From positions 2,961,501 to 3,025,500 of the forward strand of contig JAIGNY010001510.1 in NCBI GenBank assembly GCA_020152595.1: a stretch of DNA of 64,000 bases, given 5' to 3'. This document shows, piece after piece, positions 48,800 through 61,460 of this stretch (the first letter of the stretch is position 1; each line of letters starts with the position of its first letter). The notes under the pieces were generated by a model. It was not told where the DNA came from, made no database searches, and saw nothing but the letters and a program-made list of their open reading frames with translations. This DNA is from Chiridota heheva (taxonomy: Eukaryota > Echinodermata > Holothuroidea > Apodida > Chiridotidae). Position numbers and translations under genes: made by a program.

Positions 48800-49500
48800 T
48801 TCAGAAGGAGAACACACTGATCCGACAATGTACTTGGGAGTTTGTATAAATAATAAACTTAATTTTTCTTCCCATGTTTCCAGAGTTCTAAGAAAGATTT
48901 ATTTAATTGTTTCAGCTTTATCTTATATTGTACCATATTTTAAGCTTGAAGTGCATTTAAATGTTTTCAATATTTACATTTTAGCTCAGATACTTTATGC
49001 TGTACCAGTTTGGTATCACTTCCTACTTGCCAAAGATCAGAAAAGAATTAAGGCTTTCTTAAAACATTGTGCCAATATTTTTAGACTCGATTGTAATATT
49101 CTCATTAATCAAGTAACCAATTCAGCAAAAGAAAAATTTGAACATCTAGCCCATATCATTGTAAAAAGGGAGCAAAACCCTCTGCACTCTGATCTGATGC
49201 CACTTCTTCAAAAGACCAATTATAATCTAAGAAATAATGCAATCACACTCAAGTTTAGAAGTGTGTGTTACAAAAATCTTTTGTGTATAGAGCGGCTCGT
49301 TTTATCCAAGGATGGCCTTTACAAAACTTACTCTGAATTGACACATTTTCTCAACGTTTTATCGTATATGTATATGTATAAAATAAATTGTATATGTATT
49401 TTTAGAAATATATTTTTTATGTTTTTTTCATTTTCATGTATCATACATCTATTTTTATCCTATTTATATATATTTTATTTTATATATTTAGATTAATAAA
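48800..49500 (+). mobile_element. LINE reverse-transcriptase C-terminal fragment
   Basis: An open frame of 222 codons (48828-49496). It opens YLGVCINNKLNFSSHVSRVL, the segment after the catalytic domain in CR1/L2/Rex-type non-LTR reverse transcriptases (Y-L-G-V then a conserved basic/aromatic helix). The region up to about residue 165 (CIERLVLSKDGLYK) looks like genuine ORF2 end; the remainder is low-complexity AT-rich 3' sequence that happens to stay open, ending near aataaacttgaaac. The catalytic YxDD and upstream parts are missing, so it is 5' truncated, but no stops interrupt it, suggesting a fairly recent insertion. Confidence 0.8.
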
Positions 49501-50232
49501 CTTGAAACTTAAAGTGCAATTATAACTTAACATATTTGATTGTTTTGTTATCATATTTGCATTTGCTTTGAGGTCCGAATTTTCTGCATCGGATGATAGT
49601 TGAGACAAAACCTACACAACTTGATACATGATGTCTGGAAGGTTACTGCTTGTATTTAGGTGGTATACAAGTAATTGGTAACATTTTCAGTGGGTAATTG
49701 CTGCTTCAGATCTCTGCAACTTGACTGAGAAGAAAAGTTGTGCACACTACGTACACAATGAAACTGAACTTACTTTCTAAAGCAAGCAAGATCCTAAAAG
49801 AATTGTTCATATTTAGTTGAATAAATAAACCTGAAAACTAATGCATCTTGAAAAGAGGCATTCCTCCACTATCTAATCATGGAATTTGCTCTTATTTATG
49901 TCATCTTTAATTATTTTAATGCGTGGAACAAATATTTTTCTAATAATCTGCAGATTGACCTTGAAAAAAGTACACAAGAGTACAATTTTGCAATATGTGA
50001 AAATGGAAGTGTCATTTGGTTTGAATCATTAAGGATAGAATTTTATAAGAATGGTCATTTTTTCCTTATTTCAAAATTACTATTGATTGAGTACTAGAGA
50101 TTAGTTTTTGTGTTAACGTACGTATACAATACAAACTTTCAAATATTGATAATCTAATCAATAACTGTGTTGGAACAAAACGTACACCATCAACATTAAT
50201 AATATCATTAATATATATCATCAGAATTGATG

Positions 50233-50341
50233 CTTGAAACAATTTTGTGTGGGCGAACTAATGAAATAATTTTTTGTGGACGAACTAATGAAACAATTTT
50301 GTGTGGACGAACTAATGAAACAATTTTCTGTGGATGAACAA
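50233..50341. repeat. 31-bp tandem repeat, 3.5 copies
   Basis: The unit is gaaacaattttgtgtggacg followed by aactaat, with small variants, repeated almost perfectly. Confidence 0.9.
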
Positions 50342-50843
50342 ATTCTCTAAATTGTTAATCATTATTTGCTGTAATTCTCTAACCATTACAAGGGTTGCTA
50401 CCCTGGTACCAGTAATTGAAAGTGAATACATGAATAAAGTTGTGCGGGTAAGCTTAAATGTAGCTTCTTCGCTCAGCAGCAGCTTATGATAAATTAGCCA
50501 AGAGTGTTTTTTTCATTGTGTGAGTGGTAAGCAGCCATGCAGAGCTTAATTGATGATTCTCATTCAACATTCCATTTGCAGGACAAAATGGTAGTGCAAA
50601 GGACTTAGCCTGAATCATGGCTAGGTTGATGTAAATTCACATCAGAGGAACTTTGGCAGGAATATAAAATTGAACACTTAACTGTAAAGTGTAAATTGCA
50701 TATTTAGTCACACAAGGTGTAAATTCAGCTGAAAAAATATTGATTTATCTTACTTTGGTAGTTACAAATTCAGATGTAAATGTAAATTATGTAAATGTTC
50801 TTTAGCACCAGACGTTGAGGAGATATGCCTACTGAATAAATCA

Positions 50844-51080
<237 letters not shown>

Positions 51081-51328
51081 ATGTATGTGTGTGTGGGGAG
51101 GGGTCAAAGTCACAAAATGAAATTTGCCTACCAATGTGGGTGGGAGGGGCAATATCATAAAATCACACTAAAATAATCACCATACAAAAGATATGAATAT
51201 GGAGAAAAAAATGTGGTGGTAAATGTCCCTTGTACACCCCAAAACTAGTGTCATGCATTCCAAATTCTACTTCAAAATTGTGGAAAGGTGACACCTTAAA
51301 ATAAAATGCTCTCTTTTGCTTTTCACAG

Positions 51329-51466
51329 AGTGGGGATGTTTTAGAAGATGAGAAAGAATCATTTGTGCTTACTGCTGTCTTCCATGCCATTGAAGAGGGG
51401 AACCTTGGTGGCATTAAAGAACTCGTCGAGAACTTGACCTCGTTCAACCCCGACCAGCAAAACAAG
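51329..51466 (+). CDS. DAPK1: DAPK exon: linker entering the ankyrin-repeat region
   Basis: A 138-nt, phase 0-0 exon of 46 codons. The acceptor is TTTCACAG at 51321-51328, and a second AG two bases on would break the frame. The donor is GTAATT at 51467. After an acidic start (SGDVLEDEK) it reads ESFVLTAVFHAIEEGNLGGI and ends with NPDQQNK. Human DAPK1 has an acidic stretch followed by a related block beginning D-S-F-V at the same place, just before its first canonical ankyrin repeat. The helical A-(V/I)-(F/I)-H-A-I core is a degenerate capping repeat. It follows the 36-kb intron and lies about 250 bp after a 229-bp (TA)n tract. The next exon is only 793 bp away. Confidence 0.92.
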
Positions 51467-51579
51467 GTAATTAATTATTGTTTTAAGGAATCACCAAATG
51501 AAATGGATTGAAAATGATCATGAGTGCTTGTCATTGCAATGGCCTGTGGTTTTATATATAGCTTATTAATCTATTTTGT

Positions 51580-52128
51580 TTAAAGAGGCGATATCGTTTT
51601 ATAACAAATTGCAATGACGTCAGTGAGTACAATGTACTTTCTCACGTCATCAACGTTTTACAGTTGTTCACTCACTGCAGAGAAGCGCATAGGCCTAGTA
51701 CTATACAGTGTGTGTACAAAAACTAGGTATACATGCACGTTACAGTACGGTATGTATGTGTGGTGACATGACACGGCCAAGTTAAACAGAGCTAAATAAA
51801 TTCGTTGTTAGTTTATTGAAAGGGCTGTTAAATGAAATTATCCCAGTTCAAAACTATGTTTTCATTCAAATGAGTGGAAAAGACGAAGAAACAAAAATCT
51901 GGCCTTGACGAGATTCAAACTTGTTACGCTTGGCACAAAAGCAAGCCGTCGGGAGATTAGCCCATCATCTTACCCATTCAGCCACACAAATTCTTATGGC
52001 ATATGTCACTGTATTTATTAATATAGTACAAAGTATGTTCGAAAGAGGCGCGAATAGCAATTGGTTGAAATTTCATCCAATCAAAAACTTGTAACTGAAA
52101 ATCCTAATGTCGATATCGCACCTTTTAA
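51580..52128. mobile_element. TTAA-flanked MITE, 549 bp, with CRE-like site
   Basis: TTAAAGAGGCGATATCG at 51580 and CGATATCGCACCTTTTAA at 52111-52128 form terminal inverted repeats with TTAA at both outer edges. It contains TGACGTCA (about 51613-51620), a perfect cAMP-response-element palindrome, and a reversed tRNA-like segment at 51898-51990. Confidence 0.75.
51898..51990 (-). mobile_element. tRNA-derived SINE or tRNA pseudogene
   Basis: Read on -: tgtggctgaatgggtaag (A-box like) with a B-box-like gtttgaatctcg about 60 bp later. The spacing and text resemble Leu/Ser-type tRNAs, but the acceptor stem does not pair well by eye, so a pseudogene or SINE head is more likely than a working tRNA. 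Confidence 0.5.
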
Positions 52129-52259
52129 TACGCACCATTTTTTTGCTTTTAGAAGAATTGCACAAAATGCTTACTTTTATTTGCCATGGTTTTATATTTC
52201 TTTGGTGTTCATGGAAAGTATCAGTTTCTTCCTTGTGTCACCATTTTTCTCCTTTGTAG

Positions 52260-52358
52260 CATGGGGAAACAGCGCTTCACCTTTGCGCTGGTTATGGCCA
52301 GCTTGACATGATCAAATACTTCCATTCCAAAGGGGCTTCCATAGATGTAACAGATAAG
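52260..52358 (+). CDS. DAPK1: DAPK exon: one complete ankyrin repeat, GC splice donor
   Basis: A 99-nt, phase 0-0 exon of exactly 33 codons, the length of one ankyrin repeat, which mediates protein-protein contacts. The acceptor is CCTTTGTAG at 52251-52259. It opens HGETALHLCAGYGQLDMIKY and ends GASIDVTDK, fitting the ankyrin consensus G-x-T-x-L-H-x-A-x-x-G through GA-x-(I/V)-D. There is no GT at the end: the sequence is AAG|GCAAGT at 52356-52364, a strong match to the minor GC-AG donor class. Without splicing, the frame stays open to 52577 inside a LINE fragment. One exon per ankyrin repeat fits the DAPK1 gene plan. The following ankyrin exons are not visible in the remaining 11.6 kb. Confidence 0.92.
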
Positions 52359-52379
52359 GCAAGTATTTTTTTACACTTT

Positions 52380-53030
<651 letters not shown>

Positions 53031-56000
53031 ATCATTTTTTATCTCTCATTTTGCTTTCCTATTATTCTTTGTCATTTCCTTAAATGAAAATGACCCACCC
53101 TCTCTCTTATCTTTGATGATCCAGTTTTTAAACTTCAAGAGAAAGCTATCAGACTGTTTTTATAACATGAAAACTGGTGTGGAGGGGGAAAAGAACAAAG
53201 CACAGATCTGGGAATTTTCAGAGGGAGGGAGGGGGGGGGGGGACATCAGTTCTGACTAACTTTTGTTCTGTTGTGCATGAGGTTTGATGCAGAATGCAAA
53301 GACGTTATTCTTCTCACACTCTACTTATGTAGATATCAACCACAATTTCAATTAGGACGGGAACATTTAACAAAAAGAGACTAAGTGCATAGGGTATATG
53401 CACATATGGGAATGCTTGGTTCATACGCTTGTGATAATCTCCTTAAATGTGCAAAACACTTTGAAAATTCACACATATTTTGCACTTCAAACGTTATAAC
53501 TAAAGAGTCTCTGAATATTTTGTTCCATTTCAAACGGTATAGAGAACTTGAATTCATTACCTATCGTTTGAGACCATTTTCATTTATTTATTTTAAAAAA
53601 AGTACCGTACTTTGTAAACTATAAAAAGTGTTTTTTTCTTGTTTTTTAATGGGAGCGCAAGCAAAACCACTAGGTTATAGCCACTTTGACCTTTGTAACT
53701 TATAAGAGTATTTGGGAGTCCATTTCACACGGCCTGACAAATAGCATATATCTATTTACCATATATATAAAATCCAATGTGATTGGTGCAAAAAAGGGCC
53801 CATACTTTCCAACAAATAAAAATCGATGAGAGAAAACATTTTGGCGTCGCTTATACAGTATCCCTTTACTTTGATTCTGACGTAATCTTAGTACGCCCAA
53901 GCTGCATGGACTGTACTATTGTGTGCAGAGGGTTTCCTGCTGTTTGTGTATTGTAAACATGCTGTAAAGATAAGAATAAGCATTTTCCAATGTCGGATTT
54001 TGGCTTATTTTCTTCCATTTTTAACTGTTTTCTTGTATATTTTGTTACACTAAGATATATTTCTTATTATATGACTGCATTCATCAGAAATTAAAACATT
54101 ATTTGGCTGAAATATTTTCAACAACAATCATGAACAAAGAATTGCAAGAGCGAGGCATATAAACGACAACGTTAGTTTGCATGATTATGATACCAAAAAT
54201 TAAGAACTATGCTATTTATTAAACTTTTTTGTATGAAAAATAATATCTGTTTATTATATCCTTGAATAAACTTCTTATATCTTTTCTTATCACTGCATTC
54301 TTAAATATTGTTTTCTATTCAGCACAGTACAGTTTGTCATACATTTGTTTAAGAAAAATGAGTTAAAAAATGTTTTTATCAGTAATGCCTTGTCTAACAA
54401 ACTTTTGAACTGAAGTTGTGTGTGCATTAAATTTCATTTAGTTTAGTTTGCTTCAAAGATATTTTATTGGAACTGGCTAGTTGATAAATAAAATGTTGTC
54501 TAAAGTTCCATTCTACTTGGCCTACATCCCACATGCGGCATGCTATGCCGTCAAACATGGCAAGCCGTCCCACCCTCTCCTATATACCATCCCACCCTCT
54601 CTCTCATGCTGTCCCGCCCCTCTCCCATATGCTATCTCGGCCTCTGACAGTCACTGGTATTATCAAGAGTGACAATCTGGGCTATGACCACGCTACGCAT
54701 AAACACTCTCAAATCTGAGAAACCATATAATACTTTTAAATGATAAATACACACATGAACGGCCTATCATGTGTGTTGATAAATCCATAATTTCTTTTGC
54801 CCTTAAAGAAAATCTTAACGAACTTGACCTCCACTGTGTGCAAACTAAAAGTATTCAACTATTGTTTTAATGACTTTGTTCTTAAAGCAACCCGCATAAT
54901 TATGGTACAATCCAAATTCTACCAAGTTTATTTATAGTTTTTCGTATCACATCACAACTAGTTCCGCAAATGTTTTCCTTATTTGCGTTTTGAGGTCAAA
55001 CATTCCCATATGGTAGCATAGCCAGCATTAAAAAAGTGAGAGGCCCTAAAAGGTCCTGGACCCCTCTCCCAAGACAAAGTGTTTAAATTTAACCCACTTC
55101 TGAGGGTAATTTTGTTTGTTGAAAGCAAAAAAAAGCACAACAAAAATGTTTTAAAAATGCCTCAAAAAAGTGGGGGCAGGGGAGGGGTTTTGGACCTCCA
55201 TCCCTTAGTGGTTATGCCACTGGGTATATGTGGTCTGAAAAAAGAACCATTTGTGATGCCCCACCTACATATGTAAAAGTATGGATTTAGCCACCACTCA
55301 GGCAAATTTATGTTCAAACAAAATCACAAAGATATCCAGATGAACAAAAGTCTGAAACTTTATTAGGTTCCTTACACGTTTCAAATGTTTATAATGCCTT
55401 TGTCATGCAAAGAGTAATATCAATGCCTGCTAAAAACTTTCCCAGGCACCCCAAATAACATGCTGATATTAGCTCTTACCAGTACAGTAAACATAATTGT
55501 TATCCACTTAAGATTCCCTCTCTAAAATTTGTCTGGGTTTTTCTTTCTTTCAAACTTAAGGGTAAACAATTTGTATTTATTGTACTGGTAGGTGCATGTC
55601 TCAAAATTTGGACTTTCAAGAACAGGTTAATATCCTTGTTTTCCTTTATTTAAACTGTGACACTTGAGAGTGAAGAGGATGGGAGAGGATGGGAGGTGAG
55701 GATGTTGGGGACCAGGGCCATAGTTCCTTTGGGACCCCTTCTTTACAGTAGAATTTTTTTAAAGCATTACATTTTGGATGTCCAACCACTTGTTGGATAC
55801 GTAGCCATGCTCCCTCCCCCCTCCCCTCACTTTCTAGATGAGAAATATTTTGCCCCAGAATATGAAATTTCAATCTTAATCTGTCACACCCCTTTATGAT
55901 GTTGCTGTAGAGGATTGACACAAAGTAGACAAACACTATATCAAATATTTTCCAGGTTATTTAGACATAAATTGCAATTAATTGAGGTTGGAACATTTAC

Positions 56001-56339
56001 CCTTTCTTAGTGAGTTTAATCTTTTCTAAGAAGACAAAGAAAACGGTTATATCATATCTGTGTACCTACATAGCATGTGACATTTTTACTCACCCATAGT
56101 TCTAACCTTCTCCCATTTTGGTAACAATTTTGCCAGTTTTTGTGGTTTTTAAAGCAAACAATTAAGACTTATTCGTGTAAAAGCTAGACTCCCTCATCCC
56201 CCCCACCTCAACAAATTTGAATCTGTCCTTATGTTCCTCTATCATACAGAAGGTTTGTGCCTTTATATGTTGTAGAATTATTTTTATATGCTTTTCGGAG
56301 CCTGAATAAAATAGTTGAATCCACACTTAAACCATAAAG

Positions 56340-56490
56340 GCCGGTGCTTATTCGGCCAGTGCTTTTTCACAAGTTCCTTGGCTTAAGCGGATGAGTGCAC
56401 ATGACTCCACCTGGATGGGATGCCAGTCCATCATAGGTTAAGTGTACAGCAGTGTTGGTACTAATTTTGCAACTGAGTGGACTGAAGCAA
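56340..56490 (-). mobile_element. SINE-1 fragment, reversed
   Basis: On -: cttgcttcagtccactcag, then gtaccaacactgctg-like, cctatgatggactggcatcc, and the tail-side block; same order as the middle of SINE-1 at 58969-59220. The tRNA head is absent. Confidence 0.7.
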
Positions 56491-56627
56491 GTAATGAAAA
56501 CTTTAAGCGGATGCCGACTCCGATGCCGGGGGTAGTAGAAATAACTTCAAATGCAAGTCTCTTGCTATCTGTCATCTTGGACATCAATTCCAGTTCAATT
56601 TAATTCTCCAATTCTTGCCAATAAGGG

Positions 56628-57232
56628 AGTTTCAGCTGATGTCACAAGGTCACGTGACTTTGTTTACAGTGCCATTTTGTCGGTCAAAACCACTGTCGTC
56701 TTTTGTACACTTAATTAGACTTACATACGTTTGCATGTTGTTATATAAGATTATTTACGTAAGATAATTATGCTGGAATCTTGCTGTGCTATTTGTTCCA
56801 CTAATAGCTGTGTGCGGGGGAATAGAAAGACATTTTTTTGATTTCCATCTGATCCTGATTGACGTTCAAAGTGGATTTCTGCTGTACGATGTAATGGCTT
56901 TGAACCTATGGTAGGCTTACACACTAAGATTTGCAGCGAGCAAGGTATGTAGGCTTTGTCTGAGTATAACGAACAATCAGATGGCGTTAACGTTAAAGTT
57001 GCTCTTCATATACCCGGTGAAAATATAACTTACTTAAGGAAAATATGAAGAAAAATCAGAAGCAAGCAAAAAACTGCAATCAGTAAAATTCGCTGAACTG
57101 GTGGGTTAGCAAGTAGTATGCTTGTTGTACGTGTGATGTAACTGAGCTCTGTGAAGATGCATGAAGTGCAACGACGCCGCTGCCCTGCAAAATGGGGTTC
57201 AGTTGAGTTAGAGTCACGTGATGAAATCCCTC
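56628..57232 (+). mobile_element. THAP-type DNA transposon relic, copy C
   Basis: About 605 bp. Left end gtttcagctgatgtcacaag then gtcacgtgac; right end gagtcacgtgatgaaatccc. From 56770 the + strand encodes a decayed THAP zinc finger: MLESCCAICSTN, then after an in-frame TGA FPSDPD, after a second TGA RSKWISAVR, and HTKICSEQ near 56930-56943. Spacing and key residues (Cys pair, FP, Trp, ICSE) are those of THAP domains; the final ligand His is Gln here. A donor-like ggtatg follows. THAP domains bind DNA in P-element, Kolobok and related transposases. No catalytic region remains. Confidence 0.85.
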
Positions 57233-57705
57233 TATTATTACCTACAGGTGTTTGAAAAAAAACAAAAAAAAAACACACATTTTCATCCCTGCTTTGTAAT
57301 TGTTATCTTGTAATATTTACCTCTAAAACATCCAGGGCATTTCTCTATTTATCTTTTGAATTGTCAAGTATTTCCAATGTGCAGCGATGATTTTGAACAG
57401 CTTTCGACTTGAACACAATTTTGAACAGATAATGTGAAAGTTAAGAAATTTATTGCTAGCAAAGAATAATAGTCATGAAAAAATGATTGAGATAATATTT
57501 TGGCAACAAGAGTGCAGAAAGAATGTATAATTGGGATTGAGGGAAAGAAGAAAATGATAAAAATGGGAGCATGTGTGAGATGATTTGAGTACAATGAAAG
57601 TAAAAGAGAAATAAAATATTGTTATGAAAGATGATTTGAAAAATGATTTTCAGTGATTTGAAATATCAGGAAATTAAGTGCACTGAATTGTGTATAAGGA
57701 TGTGT

Positions 57706-58202
57706 TAGCTGAGTTCATGAGGTCACATGACTTTGTTTACATCGCCATTTTGTAGGGAAGACTATTGTCTGCTGTACACTTACATACGCTTGCATGTTGT
57801 TATATAAGATTACTTTTGTTAGTAGTATGCTGGAATCTTGCTGTGCTGTTGGTTGCACTATATCTAATAGACCTGTAAAATCCACTGATTAAGATTACTT
57901 GAAGTACTGGGAGGGTAATTGTTTTCTTTAAAATAACATTGTATATTAAAAACTTAATTCATCTGGCCACTTCATTTTAACCAGCACGTGTAAGTTTATA
58001 TGCCCAGCACGTGTTTTAAATGCCCAGCACGTGTTTTCATTACCAGCGTGTGCTAGCGCGTGTTTTAGACCGAGTCTGTTTGTTTTATGTGTGATGTAAC
58101 TGAGCTGTGTGAAGATTAGATGTGTGAAATACTCAACGCGCAAAGCTCTGCCCTGAAAAATGGCTCCCAGTTGAGTTAGGATCAGATAAGGAAATCACTC
58201 TA
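57706..58202 (+). mobile_element. THAP-type DNA transposon relic, copy D
   Basis: About 497 bp, only 475 bp after copy C and in the same orientation. Left part gaggtcacatgactttgttt, then at 57827 MLESCCAVGCT, the best-kept THAP start in the window, ending at a stop by 57892. The right part shares gattaagattacttgaagta and catctggcca with copy A rather than with copies B and C. It ends tgagttaggatcagataagg. Confidence 0.8.
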
Positions 58203-58332
58203 TAGCTAGGGATATTTCCTCTCTTTGTGTGGTATATAATTGTGTGTTGTGTATGAGTATGGTATGAATTGACTGGAAGCACCTAAAGATCGATTCACCC
58301 TTAAGGAAATGTATTGAAAATAATTAAAAAGC

Positions 58333-58460
58333 CAAACATTTCTATCAAAAATTGGCTAGAAATTGTCAATTTCACATCAAAATATTCCCATCATAATATT
58401 GGCTAGAAATTTGCAGTTTTAAATCAAAAATTCCCCTCAGAGTATAGGCTGGAAATGGTC
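58333..58460. repeat. Diverged tandem repeat, about 55 bp, 2-3 copies
   Basis: aattggctagaaattgtcaa, attggctagaaatttgcag and ataggctggaaatggtcag recur with similar following text (tcacatcaaaatattccc, aaatcaaaaattcccc). Confidence 0.6.
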
Positions 58461-58968
58461 AGTTACATCATTTTTAATTTTAGGTATAGGTATTTAAAAA
58501 TTTCCTTAGAATACTGCAGAATGTTATTTTATATTATTGACACTGACATTCAATATCCCCCCCCCCCACAAAATATGGGACATTTTTCCCTCCCTCACAA
58601 AATCTTGGACATTCCCCCCCCCCCTCCCCTTCCCTCCCAACACACAACATTTAGCTACGGCCCTGCCCTCATGAATATACAGATATTAAGTGAATTTTGA
58701 GCTACGATATTCAATGAAATGTACCAATTCATTCCTGCAGCTGGATCCCTAGGTTTGAAATTATTTGTCTTGAAACAGATTGGTTTATTCAAAAGAATAT
58801 TGAGACTCATTACCCACAAAGCCACAGTGAATGCACCAAAATAACTTGCTCACAAAAAAGATAATAATCACCTAATTTAATGGATACTTTTAGAATAGAA
58901 ATTGTATAGAAATCCTGGACTTTCTTCTCTTTTTTCATCATATAAACTACAATGAAAAGAGGTGCTGT

Positions 58969-59220
58969 GGCTCAGTGGTTAGGAGTCATGTTTCTATTCG
59001 AAAGGTACCAGGTTTGATTCCCGTCAAGAGCACTTCATTGTGTCCTTGATCAAGACACTTTATTTTACTTGCTTCAGTCCACTCAGCTGTAAAATGAGTA
59101 CCAGCACTGGGAGTTAATCTACGATGGAGGCAGGGGGAGTCATGTACTCACATCTGCTTGTGCCATTGAAACCGGGGATAAGCACTGACTCAATGAGCCT
59201 AATGGCTTGGATGGATTTAC
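58969..59220 (+). mobile_element. SINE-1 copy, tRNA-derived, near full length
   Basis: The tRNA-like head gtgctgtggctcagtggtta holds the A box, followed by the B-box ggtttgattccc (59011-59022). The body has tgtccttgatcaagacactt, gtccactcagctgtaaaatg and agtaccagcactgg, and the tail ends atggcttggatggattt. Used here as the reference for the fragments at 14498, 29600, 42532 and 56340. Confidence 0.85.
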
Positions 59221-59774
59221 CTATTTATACTGCACGGATTATGCTGTCTTCAAACTTGAGCCTAATCTCAGCTGTACTGGGTACATAAAGTTTAAGTTTA
59301 AAAGACATTTTGTTCTGCAAATTATGCCAATGTATTGAATTCAAACTTCAAATTTTTGCATGGTAATGTATTGAATTCAAACTTCAAATTTTTGCACGAT
59401 TGCAAATGATAAGAAAGTGATAAAAGGATTAAATTAAATTTGTCATTGGAACAATTTGGCATTAGTTCAACATTTTCAAATGTTTTTTGAGATTGGCTTA
59501 AGAGTACCTACCTTCACATTTGGCAGAAGCTGTCAATTTTAGTAATTGGTAATTACTCAGGTATACAAAAGAAACAACATCATCCATATAAATGTTGTCC
59601 TATAGTTCAAACTGATGTATATATTCATCTACTTTAGTATTTGGATAGGAAAAGACTGGAAGTAATCCTCCAATGTCTTTCCTGGATAATGGTGTGTACC
59701 ACTATGAAAATATATGGACAGGTAAAGATTTTTGGTTCCGATACGATCAGCATCAGGAACCTATGCGGTCATGA

Positions 59775-60330
59775 AGGCGTGCGTGTGTGCGTGCGTGTCT
59801 GCGTGCGTGCATTTGTATGCCATACATCTCCGAACCTGAACCTCTTTAATCTTGAACAACTGAGGACTTGGATACAAGTCCTCGGACATCAGAGGAGGAG
59901 AAGAAAGGGAAAGGGATGGGGAGAGGGAGGGGGTTAATAACCTAATTTAAAACAAGTCCTTATTCAAAATGATTATGGATCTGCGTGATGGTAGTAACAC
60001 ACGTGTCTGGTCAGTCCTCACAAGCATTGTGAATTTCCGAATGTGTGTGTGTGTGTGTTGCTATTACTAAGCTACCGAGGACCTGAACATGTTAAACCAT
60101 CGATTGACTGAGGACTTACAAACAGGCTGAGTACTTAAAAATTGACCGAGAATTTTCAAAATGGGTCCTCAGAAGAATTTGTATGCAAGTGTATCAGAAA
60201 CTTCAGAGGGAGATTCTGACGTAATTAAAAATATGGTCTTTATTGAAACTTTTTTACTTTTTAGAAGTTTTTGATAAAGTACTCGGTTATAAATGGCATA
60301 CAGGTATGTGTGTGTGTGTGTGTGTGTGTG
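59775..60330. repeat. Cluster of (GT)n / (GTGC)n microsatellites
   Basis: gtgcgtgtgtgcgtgcgtgt near 59778-59815, (tg)n at 60040-60058 and (gt)n at 60306-60330. Between them, aactgaggacttggat and gactgaggacttacaa suggest a diverged duplication of about 250 bp. Confidence 0.75.
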
Positions 60331-60334
60331 ATGC

Positions 60335-61015
60335 CCAGCTCGTAAGCACGATATCTCAATAACCAGATTCATGTCATGTGCCCTGTAGTTTTTGGAGTTG
60401 ATGTCGTGCATATTAGTAGGCAGGACTGAATGTTAAAATCTTGAAATGCTAATATTTTAACAACTGCATGTCTGTTTTTTTCATATTTGGTGTAATTATG
60501 TTGTTAGCTAGTGTGTACATGTACATGGTACCAAAATGTTGAATTTCAGTAATATGCATAGTGGCTTCTAAACACTATGTCAAAAACTATTCATGGGATT
60601 CAGTTCGTATGTGGTACACAGATAGCCCATGGTCGGCAGATGTGCCATATTGTTTTTGGTGGTGATGTCATGCATATTTATGAGTAGTCAGGGCTTAATG
60701 CTAAAATCTTAAAATGTTCATTATTTAATAACCACATGTCTGTTTTGTTTCATATTTGGTATGATTATGTTGTTAGCTAGTGTCTTCGTGTTTATGGTAC
60801 AAAATTTGTATTAATATACTTAGTGGGCCCTTGAAGAGAGCTTAGTATCTCAATAAGGATACGTGGGAATCAGGTCATATGTGGTACACAGATTGCCCAT
60901 GGACCGCAAATGTGCCTTATTGTATTTATGGCGATGTCATGCATATTACTGAGACAGGGCTTGAAGTTAAAATCTTTGAAATAAGAATGTTGTTAGCAAG
61001 TGTATAGATGTTAAT
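60335..61015. repeat. Diverged tandem repeat, about 285 bp, 2.5 copies
   Basis: The blocks gatgtc(g/a)tgcatatt, ggcttaatg/ggactgaatg, aaaatctt, aactgcatgtctgttt, tttcatatttggt, attatgttgttagctagtgt and gtatgtggtacacagat(a/t)gc recur in order three times. No frame is kept. Confidence 0.8.
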
Positions 61016-61257
61016 GGGATAAAAATAATTTAATCAATTAGGTGTGAAATTCCATTTTTGTCATGATGAATAACTCTGGCTCTAAATTTTTTTCAGTCTA
61101 TTGCACACAAACTCACCAGAGTGTTTATAACTCACTGATAAAAATATCCTTTTAAAACAAAATGAATCCTCAGCCCCACATTACACATATGGCATGGCCC
61201 ATGCAGTAACCCTTTCCAGAATATTTGGCTCTTCACAACAAGTTTCATTGTGTGCAT

Positions 61258-61451
<194 letters not shown>

Positions 61452-61460
61452 ATTATATAA

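Larger units (their letters stand above)
51467..52259 (+). other. DAPK intron (793 bp)
   Basis: Short intron between the ankyrin-entry exon and the ankyrin-repeat exon; about 70 percent of it is one MITE (51580-52128). Confidence 0.9.

Noticed and set aside
51898-51990. Functional tRNA gene on -
   Set aside because: A- and B-box-like sequences exist but the acceptor stem does not form by eye and it lies in a MITE; kept only as a SINE or pseudogene.
53225-53245. G-quadruplex regulatory element
   Set aside because: It is a simple poly-G run with GGGA repeats; similar runs occur at 34281 and 41415 without any linked feature.
59638-59731. Exon-like segment: acceptor-like ctactttag, 28 open codons, then CAG|GTAAAG
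   Set aside because: The peptide is not ankyrin-like and not what follows the first ankyrin repeat in DAPK proteins; no other support.
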